Shown in pieces: positions 32,973 through 41,903 of a stretch of DNA of 64,000 bases. Location: positions 4,526,001 to 4,590,000 of the forward strand of contig OY744473.1 of assembly GCA_963556145.1 (NCBI GenBank), given 5' to 3'. The stretch's first letter is position 1. Every line of letters starts with the position of its first letter. This DNA comes from Hygrocybe punicea (lineage: Eukaryota > Basidiomycota > Agaricomycetes > Agaricales > Hygrophoraceae). The notes beneath the pieces are model-generated. The model searched no databases and was not told the origin of the DNA. It saw only the letters and a list, made by a program, of their open reading frames with translations. The position numbers were made by a program, and so were the translations under genes.

Positions 32973-34915
32973 CTCCAATGTGGTGATGAGAGCGGCTTCG
33001 AACCCTGCCAGCGAATCTCTGTGATTTCCAAGCTTTTCCATCTTTTCCTGGCCTTTCAGCGCTTTTTCGAGCCCCAGATCATTTCTGCACATTGAATACC
33101 AAGAACCAAGCCCTTTATCGTCAAAGAACCGAGAACTTTCAGAACCCGAGCACCGAGAACCGAGAACTGAGCACCGAGAACTTTTCACATTTTATTTCGC
33201 CATGACAAACAAAAAGAAAACAACAAAAAAATTAGTGTTACGGACCAACGTGAACCTACACCCATCACTTCGGGTTCCCAGTTTCAAGATGGTGCAATCG
33301 TGCGCATTAAAGACATAGAAAAGCTCGTGTCATCAGTCCTCGAAAAAGGCAGAGCCGAGGGCATCGCGGAAGAACGCGCTTGCTGGGAGCGTTCTACAGC
33401 ACCCACCAGTGTCCGCGCATCCACCCAGTTAGCCCCACCACCCACCAGCAATTCCACATCAGTGCAGACGGACACAATGCCAACAAGGGCTTCTGCATCA
33501 GCCCAAACAGAGCCGTACACCCTCCTATACACACAACATCAATTGCCGGCCAACAGCACCTCTGTGTCGACCGAAACGGCACTCCCCTACACCGCTACAA
33601 CAACTGCAATTCCAGCGGCACCATCCCGTGCCTCTGTAGCAACCCAGACGCAAACGGCATCCATATATGCGTCCGCCTCGACGCAAACAACGCCAGCCAC
33701 CATTTCCGTGGCAACCCTGCATCATGCGTCAAGCCAAATGGCCCCACCCACCTGCATGTCCACGTCAGTGCAGACGAACGAGCCCCCACCAGACCCAAGC
33801 ACATCAGAAACGACGACGATCACGCCAGATCGCACCACGTCATCATTGAGCACCCAAACGGCCCCGTCCTCGCGTGAAAACGCGCCCCGGCACACCCCAA
33901 CGTGCCACACACCCGCATCGACCCCAGATCCACCAGCCCTGCCGAAAACCGCATCCATACACGCGTCAGACCGCAATTCCAATGCGCCGGCGCCAGTACC
34001 CAACCAGTTTACGCCCCCACAGGCCCAAAATCCCGTGCCCGTGCAACAAAACGCACCCAGACGCGCCCCAGACCCCATTTTTCCCCCAGGTCTATACCCA
34101 CACACGCCCACGCCAGCCCAGGGTCACAACGCCGCCATCCAGATGCCGCAACCGCAAACGCCAAGGCTCAACAGCGTGGAAACGCGTACGCGAGGTTCGA
34201 GATGACGAAGGAGGATGAGAGGAATGGGAGAATGGGAGATGGCACGGGGAACGGGGAGACGGATACGACGAGGACTGAGAAGAGCGGGGAATGCGAGAAG
34301 GTGCACCGAGACGAGGCAACCCAACGAGAGGCCACAAACGGCCCTGTCCGTGTGCCCAACCCTACCCCAATGTGCATACTGACACCCACGTTAGCTCCCA
34401 CGTGATTCGATTGGGCTGAAGACGCCACAGCCATCCCCATCCATGCCACTTTTCTGACGCGAGCCCCACGCGACCTTTCGGCTCTTCGATCCCATGCTAC
34501 TAGGCAACCTTTTTTCACTTTACAGCGCCGTGCCCAACGGTCCAACAGCCGATGTCCCCGACATGCTTTTGTCACCCCCATTGGTCCCATCTGGTCTAGG
34601 AGCCACCCGCGAGGCATTGGGCCTGGCTGGCCAATCATCACACGACCCTTCGTACCCACCAGCTCAAAACCGACAAACCCAACGATTCTCGGTTGGGATT
34701 GTGACCCCTGCCTCCGTGAGTTGAGTCAAGCTCTTGTAGCTTTGGGTTGGACAAGGCCTAGGTAGAGTTGAGCTTTCTGTCTGGACTGATTTTCGTTTTT
34801 GTTTTCTTTCTTTCTTGTGTCTGTTCCTCTCTTTTCTCACCCCTTTCCCTGCTTTTCTTTTTGTGTTTCTCTCTTTGGCTAGCAACGAGGGCGTCGCTAC
34901 AAGAGGGGGGGCACT
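32973..34915 (+). mobile_element. LTR-flanked, gag-only non-autonomous retroelement body
   Basis: Between the 152-bp direct repeats lie a TGG-starting primer-site-like segment (32981), one long ORF and, just before the downstream repeat, a purine run AAGAGGGGGGG (34901-34911) fitting a polypurine tract. No protease, RT or integrase is present. No target duplication is visible outside the repeats, so truncation or recombination is possible. Confidence 0.6.
33231..34205 (+). CDS. Gag-like low-complexity protein with repeated S-x-Q-T motifs
   Basis: The frame is open from upstream of 33231 to 34205, with no in-frame ATG near its 5' end; the nearest ATG (33202) is in another frame. The N-terminal 40 codons (IKDIEKLVSSVLEKGRAEG) are a likely helix or short coiled coil. 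The rest is Pro/Thr/Ser/Ala-rich with a recurring motif: SVQTD, ASAQTE, SVSTET, VATQTQT, ASTQTT, SVQTNE, LSTQTA. The C-terminal third is Pro/Arg/Gln-rich and would be basic. No zinc knuckle was seen. Position between LTR-like repeats suggests a gag-type structural role; the sequence alone does not prove it. Confidence 0.5.
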   Translation: MSVTDQREPTPITSGSQFQDGAIVRIKDIEKLVSSVLEKGRAEGIAEERACWERSTAPTSVRASTQLAPPPTSNSTSVQTDTMPTRASASAQTEPYTLLYTQHQLPANSTSVSTETALPYTATTTAIPAAPSRASVATQTQTASIYASASTQTTPATISVATLHHASSQMAPPTCMSTSVQTNEPPPDPSTSETTTITPDRTTSSLSTQTAPSSRENAPRHTPTCHTPASTPDPPALPKTASIHASDRNSNAPAPVPNQFTPPQAQNPVPVQQNAPRRAPDPIFPPGLYPHTPTPAQGHNAAIQMPQPQTPRLNSVETRTRGSR

Positions 34916-35067
34916 TGTAGTGGTAGTGCCTGTCCTGTCATGTGACTGGATTCCCATGGTTCGTCGTAGTCAGTAGCTGATCTGATGTAGTAGATAGTTC
35001 CCATCCTAGTCTTTCCAGGCTTTCCAGCTAGACTCCGTCGAAGAGTCCCTCAGCAGCCTCCAACCCT
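34916..35067 (+). repeat. Direct repeat (3' LTR-like), 152 bp
   Basis: Partner of 32821-32972, with only a few differences. Its right edge abuts the DIRS RT frame: CCCTGGGCTCGG immediately after it encodes PWAR, the usual start of the conserved FWPWA block. Confidence 0.8.
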
Positions 35068-36596
35068 GGGCTCGGATGGAAGGACTGAATTACCCTGTCA
35101 CCTGGGACAATTCCCACCGTCCCATCACTGATCCCGAACACCACACTTTCTTATTTGCACAACGCGATGCCGAAATCTCCCTCAGCCAACTTTTGCCCTC
35201 CTTTGGGCCCAACCTTCTCCCAGGCATGTACAGCATGCCCCTGGGCGTCGTCCTCAAGCCACATGCTACCAAACTCCATATGGTCATGGACCAGAGTGCT
35301 GAACCATTCTCTCAGAACTCTCTCATCCCAAAGGAGGACCGCTTTGTCTGTATGGACGGCCTCCACCACCTCGGCGATGTGCTACGCCGCACCTGTGCAG
35401 CCCACCCATCCCAACGTCTTGTCGTCTTCAAATCTGACATTTCCCGCGCGTACCGACTGATGCCAATGACCCCCCTGTGGCAGATCCGCCAAATCATGAC
35501 TGTCAATGAAGAGCGTTTCGTTAACTGGTGCAACCACTTTGGCAACAGTGCTGGGGGGTGGGTCTTTGGCACTTTTGCCTGCCTTGTCACTTGGATCGCT
35601 GTTTTTGTTCTGCTACTTTACAACCTCTTTACCTACGTTGACGACAACTTTTCCTGGGAGTTCACGGACAATCTTACATGGTACCCCCCTTACAAGAAAC
35701 CGATGCCGACGAAACAGACACGTCTCCTCACCCTTTGGGACCACCTCGGTATACTGCACGAGGAATGGAAGCAGGAATGGGGGGAATCCCTCATGATTAT
35801 TGGTTTTGCAGTTGACCCCAATGCCCTCACCATTACGATGCCCAACAACCGCCACGCTGAACTCCTCCTCGCCCTATGTGACTTTGCGACCATGGGCCAA
35901 CACCACCCACTCCGTGAGTTCCAAAGAATGGCTGGCTGGGTGAATTGGGCCCTCAACGTCTACCCGCTTTTACGGCCCAGCCTCTCAATGCTCTACCACA
36001 AGATGTCTGAAAAATCCATCCCCCATGAGTGGCTCTGGCTGAACTCCACTCTGAGCCGTGAGCTCTCCTGGACCACTGATCACATTGAATGCTCCACTGG
36101 TGTCCACATCATCCTTTCCACCACCTGGTCTGCAACAGATGCCAACTTCACCCTCTATTCCGATGCGTGCCCCACCAGCATGGGCTTTAGGTCCCCACAG
36201 ATGCCCTCCGGCCACCAGTGTCTCCTCGCCGACAAGCCTGACCCCCAAATATTCTACTTGGAAGCCTTGGCCGCCCTGTCCACACTACATTTCATGTCCC
36301 TCAACACCCAACCCACCCCACACCGTATCACCCTGTTCTGCGATAACACGAACACTGTCAACATCTTCAACTCCCTGCATGCCCTTCCCTCCCACAACCC
36401 CATCCTAATGGCAGCCGTTGACCTCTCCCTCCATTACGACTTCCAGTTTCATGTCTTCCACATCTCTGGATCCACGAACACCATAGCTGATGCCCTCTCT
36501 CACAGCCGTGATGATGTCATGCGCTCAATTGCTCCCGGAATGTACATTACTTCCTTTGAACCCCCTCATCTTCCGCTGGGGGCAGCCTTGCAATGA
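35064..36596 (+). CDS. DIRS-like retrotransposon 2, reverse transcriptase-RNase H
   Basis: An uninterrupted ORF of about 510 codons. RT landmarks: LPGMYSMPLGVVLKPHATKL, FKSDISRAYRLMPM (first catalytic Asp) and FTYVDDNF (YVDD box, about 35631). RNase H follows: LYSDACPTSMGF (36150), FYLEALAAL (36255), LFCDNTNTV (36335) and TIADALSHS. It lacks its own upstream gag half, since the frame begins at PWAR right after the 152-bp repeat. The reading frame is intact, in contrast to DIRS 1, so this copy is younger or its RT decayed less. It copies element RNA and removes the RNA strand. Confidence 0.85.
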   Translation, partial: PWARMEGLNYPVTWDNSHRPITDPEHHTFLFAQRDAEISLSQLLPSFGPNLLPGMYSMPLGVVLKPHATKLHMVMDQSAEPFSQNSLIPKEDRFVCMDGLHHLGDVLRRTCAAHPSQRLVVFKSDISRAYRLMPMTPLWQIRQIMTVNEERFVNWCNHFGNSAGGWVFGTFACLVTWIAVFVLLLYNLFTYVDDNFSWEFTDNLTWYPPYKKPMPTKQTRLLTLWDHLGILHEEWKQEWGESLMIIGFAVDPNALTITMPNNRHAELLLALCDFATMGQHHPLREFQRMAGWVNWALNVYPLLRPSLSMLYHKMSEKSIPHEWLWLNSTLSRELSWTTDHIECSTGVHIILSTTWSATDANFTLYSDACPTSMGFRSPQMPSGHQCLLADKPDPQIFYLEALAALSTLHFMSLNTQPTPHRITLFCDNTNTVNIFNSLHALPSHNPILMAAVDLSLHYDFQFHVFHISGSTNTIADALSHSRDDVMRSIAPGMYITSFEPPHLPLGAALQ

Positions 36597-36643
36597 CCCA
36601 ATGACCCCATTCGACCAGGCAGCCCTGCCGGGTTCCCTGGTCC

Positions 36644-38105
36644 ATGGAGCAGCTCCGCCATGAACGCGCTGTTGCTATGGGGTGCGCCATCGAACGCAGC
36701 ACCGCCACTGCTTACTCCTCCGCCGTTGAATCGTATATCTCCTTCTGCTCAGACCACTCACTGCCCACTTCCCCCACCCCAGACACCCTCAGTTTTTTCG
36801 TTGTCTATATGTGCCACCACATCAAGCCCCAATCCGTTGACAACGATCTGTCCAGAATCTGTAACCAACTTGAACCATTCTACCCATATAGGAAAATGTC
36901 TTTGTCTCGTCCAAATTGCTATATCGAGCAATCGGCTATTGAAGCCTTATATCCATTGAAGTCTGCAGCTTGAGCAATTCGCCCAGAACCGGCACCATCA
37001 GAGCAGGATCAAGCGGCTGTTATAGTCGGTCGAGATCCTGCCAGGTGCTGAGCCGCGAGATGTCAAAGAGTCTTTCTAGTTGCTCACCGGAGTGTGTACA
37101 TGGAATGAATGTGTACACGGAATCACGGAGTTGTTCAGGGAACAACAGATGGTCGTAGGTGGCGAACGCCAAGGGGATTGGACTGGAGAGCCAGAGCCAG
37201 AGCTGGAGAGCCGGAGTTGGCATTGGCATTGGCGCTAGTGTTGCGCTGATCTTTGTCTTACCGCTGCACTGATCTTATCTCCAGCTCAGCGCGAAAAAAT
37301 GTGGCTGAAGTTTTGAATCATTGCTTGACATGCACGTGGCAAGACCACGTTTTAAACACAAAGCCTTACCGAAACCTTAGCATGGTCGGCATCCCCCTTG
37401 ACATTCCAAGCGAAGTCATTCCACGCCATCCATCGCCACAACCTTGTCTCCAGGACCCTTGCAGGCTGTAAGAAACTACATGCAACCGGCGTGTGCCGAA
37501 AACGGCCACTCTCCCATTTTGAGCTCTCCACAGTCTGCTCGTCATTCCTTGACCCTTACCCCCATGATGACAGCCTGTTTGCGGCGATCATCTCAACAGC
37601 CTTCCATGGCCTCCTACAACTTGGCGAGCTCGTCTGGCCAGACTCGTCTGCACTACAGGACTACCGTAATGTCATATTGCGTGGCTCCATCACCATTGAC
37701 GTGAATTCTGTTACTTTCTTCCTCCTGGGGCACAAAGCTGACCGTTTCTTCGAAGGCAGCTGCGTCCTGCTCCACAGCACACTCACTGCCAATGACCCCA
37801 TTACTAACATCACCCGCTACCTCCATTCCCGTGATCAACTCTTCCCCGTACACCCTGAACTGTTTCTATGCTCCAATGGTTCCATCCCCACATGCTCATG
37901 GTTCCTTTCACACCTATGCACCCATTTCCCTGACCGGAACATCGGCAGTCACTCCCTCCATTCCGGTGGCGCGACGGATCTTGCAACAGCAGGGGTCCCG
38001 CCTTACCTCATCCAGGCAATTGGTCGTTGGGCCTTGGATGCTTGGCAAATCTATGTTCACAAGCACCCAACACTACAGGCCGCCTTTCTCCTCAGCCACC
38101 GCTGA
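36644..38105 (+). pseudogene. DIRS-like retrotransposon 2, tyrosine recombinase, interrupted and catalytically mutated
   Basis: The N-terminal core-binding domain is at 36644-36883 and the catalytic domain at 37425-38105. The two join in frame if 36884-37416 is removed (LEPFY then AIHRHNLVSRTLAGC). Box I reads HGLLQLGEL where the family has an Arg in place of Gln. Box II reads SHSLHSGGATDLA where H-x-x-R is expected, so that Arg is His. The Tyr is kept in WQIYVHKHP. Loss of both catalytic arginines means the enzyme should be inactive. Both changes fit CG to CA transitions (CGA to CAA, CGT or CGC to CAT). Confidence 0.8.
36884..37416. mobile_element. 533-bp insertion in the DIRS 2 recombinase with antisense coding-like fragment
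   Basis: Flanked by the near-identical octamers CATTCTAC (36876-36883) and CATTCCAC (37417-37424), a possible 8-bp target duplication. On the minus strand, 37020-37200 reads as non-repetitive protein (SSPIPLAFATYDHLLFPEQL and CTHSGEQLERLFDISRLSTW), perhaps a captured fragment of a host gene. No clear terminal inverted repeats. Confidence 0.5.
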
Positions 38106-38337
38106 ACACACGGTGCTATACATCACCTCCTTCGAGGCTCACTACTCATCTCCTTTCTGTTTTTACCTCTTTCTGTTGGATATTTTCCTTCCTGGACAAT
38201 TTCTTTCTTTTCCCTTCTTTGCTCTCTTCGTTTGCCCCCTTCTTCTCACCCCCATCCATCAATACACCATCCCAAACAACCACTTCAATAGTTTTTAGCA
38301 TCGCACCTTTCCTTCTCGTGTAATATATTTCCTTTCG

Positions 38338-38365
38338 GGCCCTGCCGCTGTTTCAGGGCAGGGCC
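38338..38365 (+). terminator. Perfect 9-bp stem-loop downstream of DIRS 2
   Basis: GGCCCTGCC (38338-38346) pairs with GGCAGGGCC (38357-38365) around a 10-nt loop. It lies about 230 bp after the recombinase stop, after a pyrimidine-rich stretch. A 3'-end or terminal-repeat role for the retroelement RNA is an inference. Confidence 0.5.
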
Positions 38366-38424
38366 GCATACACTTATTCTGAACACCAAAAAACTGCAGG
38401 AGCCTGATTAGACTCGAGTAAATT

Positions 38425-39415
38425 CCGGGGGGTGACCAAACCGGTAGTAGGTAGTACTACTACTCCACTTAGGTAGTAGTAGTGAGTACTCGGTCGCTTA
38501 CTTAGTAATTGGTATTACAATCACACTCGCAGTGGCCACACTTGAAAAAGCTTGAAATGTATTATGACATACAAAAAAATCTATTTACGGCTTCGTCTCC
38601 TTTTGGGCGGGCTAATCTCTGGTGCGTACACAACTCTCGTCTTGATTTTGCTACAAGAAAAGGCTTAGCGTTGATTGAGTTACACTATGTGGAACGTACC
38701 GGTGCCCACGCCCCTTGGGAGGTGACACGTACCTGACCCGGCTAATACCCGTACCCGCTGCCACGGGTACGGGTTGGATGCGGGTTGACTGGCGGGTTGA
38801 CTGGCGGGTCCCGTGGGTCCTGGAATTAGACGCGACATCATCGTGGTGCTGGGCACCACCTTTCTCCCATTACCTCGCGGATGCAGTGCCGACGTCAATT
38901 GACATGGCGGTGCGTGTCCACGAGGTGAGTTGGGCGGGTGGTGCTGGCACTGTCGATGCCGATGTGGCCATGGGTGGTTGCGTTGGCATTGGTGTGGGTG
39001 CGTTGGCGTGGGTGCGTGGGCTTTGTTGGTGTGGGTGTTGGCATTGTTGCTGGCATCGTGGCCATTACTGGCATCGTGGCCATTGCCAATGCTGTGGGCA
39101 ATTGTGTTGGCGTTGGCGTGGGTGCGTTGACGTTGGTGTGGGTGTTGGCGTCGTTGGTGGTAATGCGTTCGAGAAGCGTGGTTGCGAGGTTGGCGGTGAT
39201 GCGTGTTGTCAGAAACGCATTTGTTGATTGGCACCCAGTGACCAAATAAAGTCACATGGTCCGTGCGCCATTATTATAATAATATTGAAAATAAAGTAAA
39301 TAGGAAAGAAAAAACCTACCGGGCTTGGGTTGGCAGATAACGGGTACGGTTGTGACCAAACCGGTAGTAGGTAGTAGTAGCAGTTACTACTACTACTACC
39401 TCTTTAGTATATACT
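38425..39415. repeat. Element-like block bounded by direct TAGTAG repeats, with GGGTAC and GTTGGCGT arrays
   Basis: GTGACCAAACCGGTAGTAGGTAGTA occurs in direct orientation at 38430 and 39352 (partly in longer TAGTAG tracts). Between them are GGGTACGGGTTG-type repeats (38735-38810), ACGTCAATTGAC (38892), and a GTTGGCGTGGGTGC minisatellite (38960-39170). The GGGTAC and TCAATTGAC motifs are shared with the hAT-like elements at 27.7 and 30-31 kb, so this is probably another relative. No gene supported. Confidence 0.55.
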
Positions 39416-39587
39416 CGTAAATTCCATACTTAGACTTGGCCTAAATTAAAATCTAAAGATTATATTTTGCTGCTAACTTTAGAAATAACTTTAGATCCCG
39501 ACTAAATGTTGAAAGTCCTGATGTGTACCTATACCTAGGAAATCGTTATTGCTGTTTGCGCAAGTTTAAATTCGAACAAGAGAAATT

Positions 39588-40268
39588 GTGTGCCGCATTG
39601 CATTCCGCCATCACACATCGCTCCATCGTCTACGCCCCCAAGGTATATATGTTCGCCCATTGACAGATGTGCAATTTTTGAATGCCGTACTTCCCAGCAA
39701 CATGCCTTGGCCGGACTGGGTTCTTGAAAAATTTAACACCATCCCTGGTGGTATTCAAGCCGCAAGCCACGAATCTGACTTCTATGGCCCATATAATACC
39801 CTCCTTTATTACCTCTTCCCTCCTCAAGATCACTACATGGTTGTTCCACAATATCAAAGGCCCCCGGCCGGCTCGTCCATCGACTTCACCACTATATTTG
39901 TCGTCCGTCAGACACAGACTCAAACGCCGATATTTTACCTCGAAATCAAGCCTCCTCTACACTATTACGATATCTCTACTCGAGAAGCCGCTGACGTACA
40001 AATGAGAGACCGAGTTCGAGAACTCATCGGTGCGCTGCAGATCCCGAAACTCCACGGCGTGAGCGCGTTGGGCACACGCCTGGCCTTCTATCAGTACAAT
40101 GCCACCACCCGGACCCTCCAACCTGCCGCTATTTTTCGTGACCCTATTCATGTAAACGACACAGCACCACAAGAACGTTGGGACGTCGATCTCCTTTCCG
40201 ATGCAGGAGTTCTCCGTCTGGAACTCCTGGTCGCGGACATTAAGGCATTGTGTCAAGCGATTGTATAG
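39588..40268 (+). CDS. Unknown Agaricomycete protein with a PD-(D/E)XK-like motif (5' end uncertain)
   Basis: A lineage-typical unknown family: SDFYGPYNTLLYYLFPPQDH, PQYQRPPAGSSIDFTTIFVV, FYLEIKPP, LHGVSALGTRLAFYQY and RWDVDLLSDAGV. The arrangement SIDF ... FYLEIKP gives D-(about 20 residues)-E-x-K, the signature of PD-(D/E)XK nuclease folds, so a nuclease-like fold is plausible but unproven. The frame has no ATG near 39588; the first in-frame ATG (39702, before PWPDW) would remove about 38 residues that still look family-like, so an upstream exon or a frameshift is likely. It lies upstream of Lunapark on the same strand. Confidence 0.7.
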   Translation: MCRIAFRHHTSLHRLRPQGIYVRPLTDVQFLNAVLPSNMPWPDWVLEKFNTIPGGIQAASHESDFYGPYNTLLYYLFPPQDHYMVVPQYQRPPAGSSIDFTTIFVVRQTQTQTPIFYLEIKPPLHYYDISTREAADVQMRDRVRELIGALQIPKLHGVSALGTRLAFYQYNATTRTLQPAAIFRDPIHVNDTAPQERWDVDLLSDAGVLRLELLVADIKALCQAIV

Positions 40269-40541
40269 CATCCTGGTGAGTAGACATCCCCAATATTAAT
40301 GTTCCGAGAGACGAGTATTTACTCTGGTGTCACTACAGATCTCGCTTTGCACATGTTGCATCGATATATCCGAGAGTCCTGACCGATGATCTGTTACAGT
40401 AACCCTCGTTGTAAATTACATTGTTATGAAGGCGACCGTAATTGCTTTCGTTCTCTCTTGATGAAAATTTGGTTGTATGAAGGCGGAAACTTTATACTGC
40501 CGTATCACGTGTTCACGTTGACGGTGACGACGACTTCAGAA

Positions 40542-41823
40542 ATGCTCTCTTTTACGCGATGGTTCAAGCAAGTGTGTTTGTGGGCTAACATTTATTTCCT
40601 GTCTTTACAACCTCCTTTCAGAACCACAACGAAGACTACGAACAAGTTCTTTCTGCTCTCGCCAACGACATCCAAAAGCGACAAACCAAACTCTCTGAAA
40701 TACGTTTACGAGAACGCCGTTCGACACTGTTGACTACCCTATACACCCTCTCTTTTTGGGCTGCGTATGTCAGTTTGTGGTATATGAACATCATTCCAAA
40801 TGTCAGTGGACACCGCAGGGAGACACAGATTGGGAAGACACTCGCAGCTGCGCCTGTGATCATAGGCCCAATTGTGTACGTTCATCTTTTCGAGCGCATG
40901 TGCCCATGCAACGAATAATCAAATTACAGAATACTGTTCATTCGCCGAATTGTGCAGATATGGTACAAGAACATCGGCGATGCCGAAGGTGGAGTGGTAT
41001 CTCCCGGCCGCCTTTTTCATTGCTATTGACCGCGAGATGTAGAGAGGGTACTGAAGACCTTACTGAAGCAACAACGGTCGAAGGTGGAAGAGATCAAAAA
41101 GAAAACAAATTACTACTCTACCAAGAACTTGATCGAACGATACGATGATTCACCAACCTCGCATATCCACCGTCGAGCAAGTCCCGTTCAGCCCCAATCA
41201 CCGCCACCCAGCACCCCTCAGCGACTACCACGAATCCCAAACGCCGACTTCCAGACACCACCCGTTCCGGGTGCACTCAAATCACATACCTCATGCATGT
41301 CGTCTTTCACCTACTTCATTTAGTTTATGTGACTCTCATCCACACGCAGCTTCAGTTTCTCCCCTTCCCCAACCGTTCCCACCACCGCGCAAGCAATGGT
41401 ACGACAAACTCGCGGACGCTCTATTGGGTGATGACGGCCATGAGGCAAACGTGCCCACTTCCAGATACGCACTTATCTGCGAGAAATGTTTTGCTCATAA
41501 TGGACTGGTGAAAGAAAGCATGTGGGAATACACGCGTGAGTTTCTGCGCCGTATCATCCACCCATTCACTCGTTATCTTTTGTATGATCCCAGAGTACAT
41601 ATGTCCCAAATGTGGTCACTTCAATCCATCAAAGAAGTCCGCATCCCCGTTATGGCCTCCTTCTCCCTCGTCGCCGTTGACAAATAGTCAGCCACCTCCT
41701 TCTGATCCATCCCCAAAGCAAAGTGGTTCACCTGCCAACGAAAATTATAACGGTTCCACCGAGCAAGGCGGAGGACAGGATGAGGAATGCAAGGAGGGGA
41801 GTGGTATGGAGGTTGATTCATAG
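40542..41823 (+). CDS. LNP1: Lunapark, ER three-way-junction protein (complete, six exons)
   Basis: Exons 40542-40571, 40622-40875, 40930-40988, 41043-41270, 41350-41535 and 41594-41823 splice with GT-AG borders to exactly 987 nt, 328 residues. The N-terminal coiled segment (DYEQVLSALANDIQKRQTKL) precedes two membrane segments (about residues 44-65 and 84-105). These are followed by a coiled coil and the conserved KKKTNYYSTKNLIERYD (134-149). A Pro/Ser-rich linker leads to a zinc ribbon with Cys 234, 237, 256 and 259 (ICEKC ... YICPKCGHFNPS). The C-terminus is acidic. Lunapark sits in the ER membrane and stabilises tubule junctions against atlastin-type fusion. The gene converges with the MYND gene, stops 80 bp apart. 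Confidence 0.95.
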
Positions 41824-41903
41824 TGTAGTATACAGGCGAAAACAATACAGCAAAGCATTTCCACACTACGTAATTGAAGTCAAAAAAAAACTAAACCATA
41901 GTT

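Noticed and set aside
32981..33017. A tRNA gene on the minus strand
   Set aside because: Only a T-arm/acceptor-like 3' part is present; no D-arm or anticodon arm upstream. A primer-site interpretation fits better.
32821..35067. A complete autonomous LTR retrotransposon
   Set aside because: No protease, RT or integrase between the repeats and no target duplication; the RT downstream is DIRS-type and outside the repeats.
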